Part shown: in pieces, positions 1-9,150 of the stretch
How positions within the stretch are numbered: the stretch's first letter is position 1
How the letters are laid out: every line of letters starts with the position of its first letter
The notes under the pieces: generated by a model
Told to the model about the DNA's origin: nothing
Seen by the model: only the letters and a program-made list of their open reading frames with translations
The model's database searches: none
Source of the DNA: Mitsuaria sp. 7
GTDB lineage: Bacteria; Pseudomonadota; Gammaproteobacteria; Burkholderiales; Burkholderiaceae_C
NCBI RefSeq assembly: GCF_001653795.1
Contig: NZ_CP011514.1
Span: 1,744,998-1,808,997, forward strand
Length of the DNA stretch: 64,000 nucleotides
Direction: 5' to 3'
Program-made: the position numbers and the translations under genes

Positions 1-281
1 GCTGGGCGCAGGACCTGCGTCGCATCGAGGCGCTCGCGCCGACCACGGTGGTGCCAGGTCATGCCAAGCCCGGCGCCGCGGAGGACCTCAGCGCCGTGCG
101 CTTCAGCCTCGGTTACCTGGAAGCCTACGGCGAGGCGCTGTCGACGGCGGCCGACTCGACCGCGCTCATCAATGCCATGAAGCGGCGCTACCCGCAGGCT
201 GCCGGCGACGACGTGCTGGCGCTCGGGGCCAAGGTCAACAAGGGCGAGATGCGCTGGGACGCCGTCACGGTCTGCCGTTGA
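1..281 (+). CDS. MBL-fold metallo-hydrolase, C-terminal part (5' end outside window)
   Basis: The reading frame is open from the left edge (first full codon at base 3) and stops at 279-281. The visible 92 residues contain a Val-Pro-Gly-His motif preceded by a helix rich in Leu/Arg/Glu, as in the last metal-ligand strand of metallo-beta-lactamase-fold hydrolases, followed by a helical C-terminal tail with an MKRRYP segment. Substrate cannot be judged because the HxHxDH region is outside the window. It converges with the sensor kinase that follows, and the two coding ends overlap by 17 bases. Family-level call only. Confidence 0.6.
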   Translation, partial: WAQDLRRIEALAPTTVVPGHAKPGAAEDLSAVRFSLGYLEAYGEALSTAADSTALINAMKRRYPQAAGDDVLALGAKVNKGEMRWDAVTVCR

Positions 282-1479
282 GCGGCGGATCGCGCAGCGG
301 CAGCCGGACCGTCACCACGCTGCCCTGCCCGGTCCCCGCGCTGCTGGCGCCCACGGTGCCGCCGTGGAGCTCCGCGATGCTGCGCACCAGGGCCAGCCCG
401 ACGCCCAATCCGCTGGATACGCCGGGCACGCCCTGCGCGCCGAGTGCCCCATGCCCGCGCGCATGTTCCTCGCCTTGCGAGAACGGCTCGAACGCGTGGC
501 TCAGCGTGTCCTCGGTCATGCCGATGCCGTTGTCCGTCACGGTCAGCACGGCGTCCTCCTCCTCGCGGTGCAGGCTGAGGGCGATGCGCCCGCCCGCCGG
601 CGTGAACTTGATCGAGTTGTTGAGCAGGTTGGACACCAGCTGGATGAGCCGGGTGCGGTCGCCGCTCAGGCGCATCGGCTCGCCGGACAGCGATGCGTGC
701 AGCAGATGCCCGCGCGCGTCGGCCGCCGGCCGCATGCCTTCGACGGCTTCCTCGACGACGACGCCCAGCTCCAGCGGCTGCATGTCCAGCCGCACCTTGC
801 CGGTCGTGACGCGGCTGACGTCGAGCAGGTCCTCGACCAGCCGGTGGATCTGGCGCACCTGCTTGTCGGCCACCGACAGGCACCACTCGCCGCGCGGGGT
901 GAGCGTCTCGCGGGCCATGATGGCCAGCACGTTCATGATGGGTGCGAGCGGGTTGCGGATCTCGTGCGAGAGCATCGCGATGAACTCCGTCATGCGCCGG
1001 CTTTCATCGACGAGCTCGGCCATGCGCAGGCGCTCGGCCTCCTGCTCCCTGCGCGCCGTCAGGTCGCGCGTGACCTTGGCGTAGCCGAGCAGCTCGCCGT
1101 CCGGATTCAGGATCGCGGTGATCACCACGTTGGCCCAGAAGGTCGAACCGTCCTTGCGCACGCGCCAGCCTTCGTCCTCGAGGTGGCCCTGCTCGCGCGC
1201 GAGCTTGAGTTCCTCCGCGGGCCAGGCCCGGGCGATGTCGGGCGGCGTGTAGAAGACCGAGAAGTGACGGCCGATGACCTCATCGGCCTCGTAGCCCTTG
1301 ATGCGCTGCGCGCCGGCATTCCACGTGGCGACGCGCCCCGCGGGCGTGAGCAGGAAGATGGCGTAGTCGAGCACGCCCTCGACCAGCCGGCGGTAGACGG
1401 CGTCGCCGGCCCGTTGCAGGCGGACGACGTCGTCCGCCTCGCCGGGTGCCTGGTCGTCGTGTGACCTGTCAGCCGTCAT
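265..1479 (-). CDS. PAS domain sensor histidine kinase
   Basis: A soluble sensor kinase of about 404 residues: an N-terminal PAS domain (roughly residues 25-140, with the typical Gly-Tyr and Trp-Asn-Ala-Gly positions), a HisKA helix pair with phospho-acceptor His172 in SHEIRNPL, then a HATPase domain with the N box, DNGIGM and GLGVGL motifs. No membrane segment is seen, so it probably senses a cytoplasmic signal. A frame opens at 1500, but the ATG at 1479 has AAGGGA just upstream and is preferred. No partner response regulator is adjacent. The C-terminus overlaps the convergent MBL-fold gene. Confidence 0.88.
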   Translation of the reverse strand: MTADRSHDDQAPGEADDVVRLQRAGDAVYRRLVEGVLDYAIFLLTPAGRVATWNAGAQRIKGYEADEVIGRHFSVFYTPPDIARAWPAEELKLAREQGHLEDEGWRVRKDGSTFWANVVITAILNPDGELLGYAKVTRDLTARREQEAERLRMAELVDESRRMTEFIAMLSHEIRNPLAPIMNVLAIMARETLTPRGEWCLSVADKQVRQIHRLVEDLLDVSRVTTGKVRLDMQPLELGVVVEEAVEGMRPAADARGHLLHASLSGEPMRLSGDRTRLIQLVSNLLNNSIKFTPAGGRIALSLHREEEDAVLTVTDNGIGMTEDTLSHAFEPFSQGEEHARGHGALGAQGVPGVSSGLGVGLALVRSIAELHGGTVGASSAGTGQGSVVTVRLPLRDPPLNGRP

Positions 1480-1536
1480 GTCGTCCCTTGTCCGTCCCAC
1501 TGTGCCGTGAGTCCTGAACGCCCTGAGCGGGCGACT

Positions 1537-3165
<1,629 letters not shown>

Positions 3166-3168
3166 GTT

Positions 3169-3205
3169 GTCAATCGGACATGGGCCAATCTTCGGTCATT
3201 TCGAC
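3169..3205. promoter_or_regulatory. Candidate NorR enhancer sites (GT-N7-AC)
   Basis: Two elements match the GT-N7-AC core of NorR sites: GTCAATCGGAC at 3169-3179 and GTCATTTCGAC at 3195-3205. A third, GTTGGCAGTAC at 3269-3279, lies close to the promoter. Their position between norR and hmp fits upstream activating sequences for the NO response. The match is by consensus only. Confidence 0.5.
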
Positions 3206-3279
3206 ACCCATATCTCCTCAGTGGGATTAGTTTCCTTGAATATCAACGTCTTAGGAATGATTTCGAAAGTTGGCAGTAC

Positions 3280-3296
3280 TGGCACGGATCGTGATT
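3280..3296 (+). promoter_or_regulatory. Candidate sigma-54 (-24/-12) promoter of hmp
   Basis: TGGCACGGATCGTGATT carries a perfect -24 half (TGGCACG) followed, after four bases, by GTGAT in place of the TTGCA-type -12 half. Spacing is correct and it lies about 40 bases before the hmp start, giving a short leader. The -12 half is weak. It is expected if the divergent NorR drives hmp. Confidence 0.5.
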
Positions 3297-3336
3297 AGAA
3301 GAAGGCACCCTCAACGAATCCGGAGTACAGAAGCTC

Positions 3337-4524
3337 ATGTTCAAGCCCCAGACCATCGCCCTGATCCAGGCCACGGTGCCGCTGCTGAAGTCGCGCGGTG
3401 AGGACATCACGCGGCACTTCTACCGCGCGATGCTGACCGGGCATCCCGAGCTGAAGGCCTTCTTCAACGAGGCGCACCAGGCCGAAGGGACGCAGGCGCG
3501 CGCGCTGGCTGGCGCGGTGCTGGCCTACGCCAGCCACATCGACCGCATCCATGAGATCGCCCCCGCCCTGCCCCGCATCATCCAGAAGCACGTGGCGCTG
3601 GGCGTGCAGCCCGAGCATTACCCGATCGTCGGCGCCTGCCTGCTGGCGGCGATCCGCGAGGTGCTGGGCGCGGACGTCGCGACCGACGAGATCATCGCCG
3701 CCTGGGCCGAGGCCTACGGCGCGCTGGCGCAGCTGCTGATCGACGCCGAGGAGCAGGTCTACGCCGCCACCGCCGCGCTGCCGGGCGGCTGGCGCGGACA
3801 GCGCGAGATGGTCGTCGCGCGCAAGGAGCGCGAGAGCGAGCTGATCACCTCGTTCTACCTGGAACCGGCCGACGGCCAGCCGCTGCCGCCCTTCCATCCG
3901 GGGCAATACCTGACCCTGGTGCTGGACATCGACGGGAAGACGGTGCGCCGGAACTACTCGCTGTCCGACGCGCCGGGCAAGCCCTGGTACCGCGTCAGCA
4001 TCAAGCGTGAGGACGGCGGGCTGGTGTCCAACTGGATGCACGACATGGCCGAGGTCGGCAGCCGCCTCAACGCGCAGGCGCCGGCGGGCGAGTTCACGCT
4101 CGACGCCGCGGCCACGCGACCGCTGGTGCTGGTGACGGGCGGCGTGGGCATCACGCCGGCGATGGCGATGCTCGAATCGGCGGCGGCCAGCGGGCGGCCG
4201 ATCCGCTTCATCCACGCGGCGCGACACGGCGGCGTGCATGCGTTCCGGGAGCGCGTGGACGTGCTCGCGGCGGCGCATGACAACGTCGAGGCGCTCTACG
4301 TCTACGACGCGCCGCGCGACGGCGACGAGCCGCATGAGGTCGGCTACGTCACCGATGCCCTGCTCGCGCGCCATCTGCCCGAGGACCGCGATGTCGACCT
4401 GTACCTGCTCGGCCCGAAGCCGTTCATGCAGGCGGTGTACCGGGCGGGCCGCTCGCTGGGCGTGCCGGCGGGGCAGCTCCGCTATGAGTTCTTCGGTCCG
4501 GCGGAGGAACTGGTCGGGGCCTGA
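3337..4524 (+). CDS. hmp: Flavohaemoglobin / nitric oxide dioxygenase Hmp
   Basis: 395 residues, full length for the family. It oxidises NO to nitrate using O2 and NAD(P)H in the cytoplasm. The globin domain (1-140) has Tyr29 (B10), Phe43 (CD1), Gln53 (E7) and proximal His85. The ferredoxin-reductase half shows the FAD-binding RNYSLS motif (near 210) and the NAD-binding GGVGITP loop, and ends with a Phe-Phe-Gly-Pro segment. Placed divergently from norR, with NorR-like sites and a sigma-54-like promoter upstream, so it is likely the NO-induced detoxification gene of this pair. Confidence 0.95.
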   Translation: MFKPQTIALIQATVPLLKSRGEDITRHFYRAMLTGHPELKAFFNEAHQAEGTQARALAGAVLAYASHIDRIHEIAPALPRIIQKHVALGVQPEHYPIVGACLLAAIREVLGADVATDEIIAAWAEAYGALAQLLIDAEEQVYAATAALPGGWRGQREMVVARKERESELITSFYLEPADGQPLPPFHPGQYLTLVLDIDGKTVRRNYSLSDAPGKPWYRVSIKREDGGLVSNWMHDMAEVGSRLNAQAPAGEFTLDAAATRPLVLVTGGVGITPAMAMLESAAASGRPIRFIHAARHGGVHAFRERVDVLAAAHDNVEALYVYDAPRDGDEPHEVGYVTDALLARHLPEDRDVDLYLLGPKPFMQAVYRAGRSLGVPAGQLRYEFFGPAEELVGA

Positions 4525-4620
4525 GGGCGTCGGCGGGCGCCGATGGAGAGTGCTCTCCAATCGGCACCGGCCGTCACGTTCTTGACGCGGCCGCTGAGGG
4601 TCTCCCGCTAGCATGTCCCG

Positions 4621-4650
4621 ACCCCCCGACCCCCCGACCCCCCGACCCCC
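4621..4650. repeat. Short tandem repeat, 8-base unit ACCCCCCG
   Basis: Three perfect copies of ACCCCCCG plus a partial fourth lie in the 172-base gap between hmp and the crotonase gene, 47 bases before the crotonase start. A C-rich tract like this is prone to slippage. No other signal was recognised in this gap. Confidence 0.85.
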
Positions 4651-4696
4651 TTCAAGGCGGTGACAGGGACGACAGGAAAGACTACAGGAGACTCGA

Positions 4697-5530
4697 ATGG
4701 ACTGCCTCACCCTGACCGAAGAAGCCGGCGTCGGCCACCTAGTGCTGAACCGGCCCGATGCGATGAACACGATGTCGCCGCAGCTGTGGCGCGAGCTGGA
4801 AGCGGTGCTTGAGCAGTTGCACCGCAGTCCGACGTTGCGGGCGCTGGTGATCTCGTCGACGGGCAAGCACTTCAGCGCGGGGATGTCGCTGGAGGTGTTC
4901 CAGAACGGCGGCATCCAGCTCGACGACCGCAGCGCCGAAGGCCGCGCGGCGATCGTCGACCTGCTGGCCGACATGCAGCGCGCGTTCAATCAGCTCGACG
5001 ACCTCCGCGTGCCGACGATCGCGGCGATCCAGGGCGGCTGCATCGGCGGCGCGGTGGACCTGGTGGCGGCGTGCGACATCCGCTATGCGGAGACCGGCGC
5101 GTTCTTCTGCATCCAGGAGATCAACATCGGCATGGTCGCGGACCTGGGCACACTGCAGCGGCTGCCGAAGCTGGTGCCGCTCGGGGTGGTCAAGGAACTG
5201 GCCTACACGGGACGCCGCATGCCCGCAGCGCGCGCACAAGCGGTGGGTCTGGTGAACGACGTCTTCGCGACGCAGGCCGAATGCATCGAAGCCGCGCTGC
5301 AGTGCGCGCGCGAGATCGCGCAGAAGCCGCCGGTGGCGATCTGGGGCAGCAAGCAGGCGATTCACTACGCGCGCGATCACGGCGTCAAGGACAGCCTCCA
5401 GCAGATGGGCTGGCTGCAGGCAGCGATCTGGCAGAACAAGAACCTGATGGAGGCGTTCGCGGCGGCGCAGGCCAAGCGGCCGACGGCGTTCCCGGATCTG
5501 GCGGCGTTGAAGTTCTTCCGCGAGGGTTGA
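4697..5530 (+). CDS. Crotonase, probable delta(3,5)-delta(2,4)-dienoyl-CoA isomerase
   Basis: 277-residue crotonase-fold protein with an oxyanion-hole region HFSAGMSLEVF (58-68) and IQGGCIGGAVD (111-121). Asp121, Glu141 and Asp149 fall at spacings of 20 and 8 residues, the same as the catalytic Asp176/Glu196/Asp204 of the mammalian dienoyl-CoA isomerase ECH1, which supports isomerase rather than hydratase activity. The likely role is in degrading unsaturated fatty acids with odd-position double bonds. AGGAGA is well placed before the ATG. It stands alone, with no other beta-oxidation genes adjacent. Confidence 0.85.
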   Translation: MDCLTLTEEAGVGHLVLNRPDAMNTMSPQLWRELEAVLEQLHRSPTLRALVISSTGKHFSAGMSLEVFQNGGIQLDDRSAEGRAAIVDLLADMQRAFNQLDDLRVPTIAAIQGGCIGGAVDLVAACDIRYAETGAFFCIQEINIGMVADLGTLQRLPKLVPLGVVKELAYTGRRMPAARAQAVGLVNDVFATQAECIEAALQCAREIAQKPPVAIWGSKQAIHYARDHGVKDSLQQMGWLQAAIWQNKNLMEAFAAAQAKRPTAFPDLAALKFFREG

Positions 5531-5550
5531 GGCCTCCGGCGTCGCGATGT

Positions 5551-6057
5551 CTATCTCGTGAGGTCGTACTCTCGTGGCGACTTGGCGGTCTGGGCGAGCC
5601 TTGCTCCCTCGTCCAACATCGCGACAGCCTCTGGCCCGACATAATATGGGCCAATCTTCTCAAAACGTTTCCTGATTGTTTTTGCAAAGAGGTTGTAGCG
5701 CTCAAGGCCGAGGGGATTGGCGATGAGCGTGCCCACTTGACCAGGAAGCAGTTGATTTTCGCCACAAAGCCCGCCTGTATTCAGGGCAACGCAATTGAAG
5801 TCGTCGGCGATATTCACCTTGTACTTTGATCCTCCGCGTCGCTGGGGAGCCTCCCTCATGTGCATCCGGTCCCCTCGCTCGACGACGATATAGGTTCTGA
5901 GTGACTTCAAATTCTCCGGGACGGAGATCACCACCAACGTGCGCTCGTCAAGCAATCCCGCGTCCACGAGCTCGATCGGGCGAACCGCCATGGCATCGCG
6001 CAACACGCCGATCAGGTCTTCATGTGTCGCGAAGAATGGTGTTACCTTGCTAGCCAT
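5551..6057 (-). CDS. Hypothetical protein, immunity-like
   Basis: 168 residues, no signal peptide or membrane segment. The C-terminal stretch (KIGPYYVGPEAVAMLDEG... SPREYDLTR) resembles small orphan proteins often found in toxin-immunity gene lists, but I cannot assign a named family. The gene is lower in GC than its surroundings and is the last of five closely spaced minus-strand genes (7676 to 5551), 24 bases after the 93-residue gene. An immunity role is inferred from the company it keeps and no toxin is present. Confidence 0.65.
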   Translation of the reverse strand: MASKVTPFFATHEDLIGVLRDAMAVRPIELVDAGLLDERTLVVISVPENLKSLRTYIVVERGDRMHMREAPQRRGGSKYKVNIADDFNCVALNTGGLCGENQLLPGQVGTLIANPLGLERYNLFAKTIRKRFEKIGPYYVGPEAVAMLDEGARLAQTAKSPREYDLTR

Positions 6058-6081
6058 GGTTTTTCACCGTGTCGTGGGCGC

Positions 6082-6363
6082 TCATTCCGGATAAGCGTCA
6101 TTTTCCGCGTAGTATAAAACCACCTCCGCGGCCTCAAGACCTGTCTTTCCCTGCATCAACAAGTCCTCGTAGATTTCAGTGATCAAGAAGGCTTCCAGAA
6201 AATATTCGAGTCCGGTTCCCTTGAGGGCTGGATTCAAAGTCGCAGAGGTGCCAGGCCGGCGCAGAGTAATGGCCTCCGACATCAGCGACCAAGGCCGCCT
6301 CGCGTAGACGACGGCGTCTTCGTGCAGGTCTGCGGGATGCAGAAGAATGTCTCTGAGGTTCAT
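6082..6363 (-). CDS. Small hypothetical protein, immunity-like
   Basis: 93 residues, acidic, with alternating helix-forming segments and an aromatic/acidic end (VVLYYAENDAYPE). No export signal. The family is unnamed to me; proteins with a similar Tyr-Tyr-x-x-Asn-Asp-Ala ending are common as orphan immunity-like genes. Sits between the 168- and 223-residue genes in the same minus-strand series and is also of lower GC. The function is unknown. Confidence 0.6.
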   Translation of the reverse strand: MNLRDILLHPADLHEDAVVYARRPWSLMSEAITLRRPGTSATLNPALKGTGLEYFLEAFLITEIYEDLLMQGKTGLEAAEVVLYYAENDAYPE

Positions 6364-6413
6364 AGTCGCGTCACGCTCGGCTGGATATCAAATGATCAGT
6401 CGGGATGATTTCC

Positions 6414-7085
6414 TCAGCGTCTGAACTCCGAGAAGGGCAGCGTTGTTGCCTTTAGCACCGTTGCCTGCTGTTCGGCGGTCTCCCGAATCGCATCGGGATT
6501 TGCAAGCACGGCCAGCATGTCGGATCGCCACTTGTCGACTGAACCCAACCTTTCGATGACCCGATCCGGCCACTGGGTGATCACCTCTAGATATTCTTCA
6601 AGCGCCTGCTTGCCGCGATTAATCTGTCCGCACCACGCATGAAGTGATATCGCGCTCTCGAAATAGTTGATGGAAAACGGCGCATCCGAAGCGGGAAATG
6701 TCTCAAAGCTTCGATATGCAGCCATTACCTCGTCGAGAGAAATATCCCCTTCAATCGGAAGCAGGCTGGAAGCGGCCAAGCGCTTCGCGCCCTCCGAGAA
6801 ATGCTTGTCGTGATGGAGAACCTTTATATATTCGCTGGCCCGTGTTCGGACCGTGAGAAGCGGCTGAGCCACGTTGAGGGCCACGTACCCAAGCGGTCTG
6901 CTAAAGGTATGAATGTGTAGCGTCGGGCAATAGCACGAACCATCCTGCGTCTTTTCCAGCAGCACACCTTGCAGCAATGGCCCGATGCGTCGCATCAACC
7001 ACATCGAATCGTAAATGACCATTTGAGGAAAGACGCTTCGCCAGTCCTCTGTCAGCCGCTTCTTGATCGAGGTTGAAAGTGCCAT
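6414..7085 (-). CDS. Immunity-like protein, paralogue A
   Basis: 223 residues, cytoplasmic by appearance. It is homologous over its whole length to the 224-residue product at 7881-8555: both share MWL-RRIGPL-QG-LL near residue 30, a YCPT-x-H-x-H segment, QPLLT-x-RT, a LHH-[DE]-K-x-F segment, SLLP-x-EGD, FES-x-ISL, and an alpha-helical C-terminal half with conserved Trp-Pro-Asp. I do not recognise a named family. Two copies in a run of SMI1/KNR4-type genes suggest immunity proteins against related toxins. It starts 8 bases after the 63-residue gene, so the two are likely co-translated. Confidence 0.65.
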   Translation of the reverse strand: MALSTSIKKRLTEDWRSVFPQMVIYDSMWLMRRIGPLLQGVLLEKTQDGSCYCPTLHIHTFSRPLGYVALNVAQPLLTVRTRASEYIKVLHHDKHFSEGAKRLAASSLLPIEGDISLDEVMAAYRSFETFPASDAPFSINYFESAISLHAWCGQINRGKQALEEYLEVITQWPDRVIERLGSVDKWRSDMLAVLANPDAIRETAEQQATVLKATTLPFSEFRR

Positions 7086-7093
7086 TCGACGCC

Positions 7094-7285
7094 CTATGAG
7101 CTTTGCTCAAGCTGACGAATCACCCGATTCCAATACCGCACCAGCTCGAAGTGCTGCTGCCGTGTCACCCAGGTCTTGTTGCTGGGATCGATCGGATCGC
7201 CGCCAAGGATGACGGGTTGGATCTCGACGATCTCCATCCCAGCGGGCCGCTCCGGGAGCGATCCCGTCGACTGATCGTCAATCAT
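7094..7285 (-). CDS. 63-residue hypothetical protein coupled to SMI1/KNR4 gene
   Basis: The ATG at 7285 overlaps the end of the SMI1/KNR4 gene by 8 bases, which implies translational coupling. The product has a conserved-looking core (VILGGDP.DP.NKTWVTRQQH.E.VRYWN) typical of small proteins found beside SMI1/KNR4 immunity genes. A longer frame opens at 7405, but its first 40 residues are Arg/Ser/Trp-rich read-through of the SMI1/KNR4 coding region. The function is unknown; presumed accessory to immunity. Confidence 0.6.
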   Translation of the reverse strand: MIDDQSTGSLPERPAGMEIVEIQPVILGGDPIDPSNKTWVTRQQHFELVRYWNRVIRQLEQSS

Positions 7286-7676
7286 CGGCCAGCACCTCGA
7301 ACAGGCCCTCGAAGGTCGGGGCCACGTCCAACGCGACGTCCAGCGCCATGCCGATGAAGGGGACCTGAACGATCGGCCAGCCGGGCTCCCGGGTGTCGAA
7401 GGCAAAGCCCTCCCCGCCTCCGCTCGAGCCGAACAGCAGCAGTCCAGGCGCGTAGTCGGCGACCTCGTACTCGCGGTTGAATTGCGCTAGTTCGCCGATG
7501 CGGAACAGCACCAGGAAGTTGTCCCCGACGAAGCCCTCGCCGCCGTCATGCAAGGCGATGAAGCGCAGGTACGCCGCCGGCAGCTGGCCGCCGAACTCGG
7601 CGTTGACCCGGGCGATATCTTCCGGTGATGCGCCCGCGTTGATCTCCCAGTCCTGGAGATGCGTCATGAAGTCCAT
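7278..7676 (-). CDS. SMI1/KNR4 family immunity-type protein
   Basis: 132 residues with the SMI1/KNR4 fold signature: an N-terminal helix ending in Pro-x-x-Tyr (LPAAYLRFIALHDGGEG), a turn, then the Asp-Asn-Phe-Leu-Val-Leu-Phe beta strand and a Gly-rich loop (LLLFGSSGGGEGFAFD). In bacteria this superfamily supplies immunity proteins for polymorphic and contact-dependent toxins. First gene of the five-gene minus-strand series. GC is nearer the genome norm than in its neighbours, suggesting a different origin. No cognate toxin gene is in the window. Confidence 0.85.
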   Translation of the reverse strand: MDFMTHLQDWEINAGASPEDIARVNAEFGGQLPAAYLRFIALHDGGEGFVGDNFLVLFRIGELAQFNREYEVADYAPGLLLFGSSGGGEGFAFDTREPGWPIVQVPFIGMALDVALDVAPTFEGLFEVLADD

Positions 7677-7718
7677 AGACTAATCCGATTGAGCCGCCAC
7701 GAAGGCGTCGACGGCCGG

Positions 7719-7845
7719 AATTCTCAACGAGGCAACACCTGGCCCCACGCCGGGAGTTCCCGCATCCCCGCGCCCACAAACGACAACGCCCGCCCTGCTT
7801 TCGCAGAAGCGCGAGCCGTCTGAGTGACAAGAAGCCGGGAGGCTT
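7719..7845. repeat. Direct repeat, copy 1 (extra copy of the HU gene 3' flank)
   Basis: About 127 bases nearly the same as 9021-9150, the downstream flank and terminator of the HU gene. The shared block includes GACAACGCCCGCCCTGCTTT and ends with TGACAAGAAGCCGGGAGGCTT, exactly where the HU stop codon begins in the other copy. Here no HU coding sequence follows. The hairpin arm is degraded (GCAGAAGCGCGAG against GCAGGAGCGGGCG). It brackets, with copy 2, the genes at 7881-8954. Confidence 0.85.
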
Positions 7846-7880
7846 GACTCGTAACGAAGCCAAGTCCTTCGCGCTGCCGG

Positions 7881-8555
7881 TCAACGAATATTTAACTGCC
7901 AGACGGAAAGATGGCAGACGTCCAACGCTTCAGCTTGCTGATTTGCAATCGCGTGAACGTCCTCTGGGTTCCCAAGCACCTGAAGCATTTGATGCCCCCA
8001 TGCATCGGGGCCGCCGTGGCTCGCCATGACCAGATCGGGCCATGTGCGCATTCGTTCAACGCATTGGTCAAGAAAGTCTCGGCCTTCATCAATGCGCCCT
8101 GCCCAACTCAGCAGCGAAATGGATGACTCAAAATGGAGTATTGGATACTTGTTCTGGGCGAAGCCGACGCTCTCATGCTCGATATAGGCTTTGAGAACTT
8201 GATCCAATCCCAGATCGCCCTCAAGGGGCAGAAGGCTCTCGCGCCTCAGTCTCAGGGCTGCAGAATGAAAATTCTTCTCATGATGTAAGAGTTTCAAACT
8301 GTCATGGGCTTGAGTGCGTTCAGTCAAAAGCGGCTGACCCAACCCGATGGTGATGAAGCCTGTGGGACGCGTCAATGCATGGAGGTGGACCGTTGGGCAA
8401 TAGGATTCATTTCCTTGCGTGGGCTTAAGAAGGATGCCTTGAATCAAAGGACCTATGCGCCTCGCAAGCCACATGGGCTCGTAAAGTCCCATTTCCGGAA
8501 AGAGACCCAGCCAATCCTGCGTCAGACTCAGTTTCAGTGATTTATTGATTTTCAT
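7881..8555 (-). CDS. Immunity-like protein, paralogue B
   Basis: 224 residues, colinear homologue of the product at 6414-7085 with the same blocks (MWL-RRIGPL-QG-LL, YCPT-x-H-x-H, QPLLT-x-RT, SLLP-x-EGD, FES-x-ISL). The sequences have diverged well beyond a recent duplication, so they may protect against different toxin variants. Low GC. It lies with the gene at 8601-8954 between the two copies of the HU-flank direct repeat, which suggests the pair arrived or was copied as a unit. Function is not established. Confidence 0.65.
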   Translation of the reverse strand: MKINKSLKLSLTQDWLGLFPEMGLYEPMWLARRIGPLIQGILLKPTQGNESYCPTVHLHALTRPTGFITIGLGQPLLTERTQAHDSLKLLHHEKNFHSAALRLRRESLLPLEGDLGLDQVLKAYIEHESVGFAQNKYPILHFESSISLLSWAGRIDEGRDFLDQCVERMRTWPDLVMASHGGPDAWGHQMLQVLGNPEDVHAIANQQAEALDVCHLSVWQLNIR

Positions 8556-8600
8556 CGCGAATCAATTGCTCACCATCAACGATCCTCTGGGAGTTCTACC

Positions 8601-8954
8601 CTATCGATTCCCAACGCGCTGCTCATGATGCCAGAGGAAATAATCTTGCAAATTACCAGAGATTGCTTTCCCGTCAAACATCAATTGCATTGGTTTTGCA
8701 GCGCCGACCAGAAGGGTTGTTCCGTCAAGAATTCCAAAGATTTCCGATATGCAATCCACAGAAGTTTGTTGCAAAAGCTCAATCAGAGCCGCGCGGTCAT
8801 CCTTCGATAAACGACTATAAAGTCCGTGTGCACGAAGCCATGATGGCGAGGTGGCGGTTGCGAGATCGGTCGCCTCAATGGCCTCGACCCAATCCTCCGT
8901 GCCGCGTTCAATAGCTTGGGCGTACACCAAGCTTGTGAATTCTTCGGTGTTCAT
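8601..8954 (-). CDS. Hypothetical protein, immunity-like
   Basis: 117 residues from the ATG at 8954 (a frame opens at 8993, but MNTEEFTSLVYAQ reads as a natural N-terminus). Helical, acidic, no signal peptide. It contains LIELLQQTSVDCISEIFGIL followed by a Gly-x-Leu-Gln-Asp-Tyr-Phe-Leu ending, a pattern seen in small uncharacterised proteins of accessory loci. Sits 45 bases upstream of paralogue B on the same strand and within the bracketed low-GC segment. The function is unknown. Confidence 0.6.
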   Translation of the reverse strand: MNTEEFTSLVYAQAIERGTEDWVEAIEATDLATATSPSWLRAHGLYSRLSKDDRAALIELLQQTSVDCISEIFGILDGTTLLVGAAKPMQLMFDGKAISGNLQDYFLWHHEQRVGNR

Positions 8955-9020
8955 ACGATTCGTCGGTTGCCACGAGGTGAGAGGTCGAGTCAATCCTCAG
9001 CGTGTGTGAGGATGGAACCT

Positions 9021-9150
9021 GGATTCTCAGCGAGGCAACACCTGACCCTCCGTCGGGAGTTCCCCTCGTCCGCCCCGCTCACAAACGACAACGCCCGCCC
9101 TGCTTTCGCAGGAGCGGGCGCCGCCTGAGTGACAAGAAGCCGGGAGGCTT
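9021..9150. repeat. Direct repeat, copy 2 (native 3' flank of the HU gene)
   Basis: Contains the intact terminator hairpin of the HU gene and ends at the first base of its stop codon. Compare with the degraded copy at 7719-7845. Because this copy adjoins the gene it terminates, it is taken as the original. Confidence 0.85.
9092..9120 (-). terminator. Rho-independent-type terminator of the HU gene
   Basis: Reading leftward on the minus strand, CGCCCGCTCCTGC pairs with GCAGGGCGGGCG (one bulged base) around a GAAA loop, followed by a T-rich stretch (TTGTCGTTTG). It lies about 30 bases after the HU stop codon. Confidence 0.75.

Noticed and set aside
3235..3245. TTGAATATCAA as an FNR box
   Set aside because: Half-sites match but the spacer is one base instead of four.
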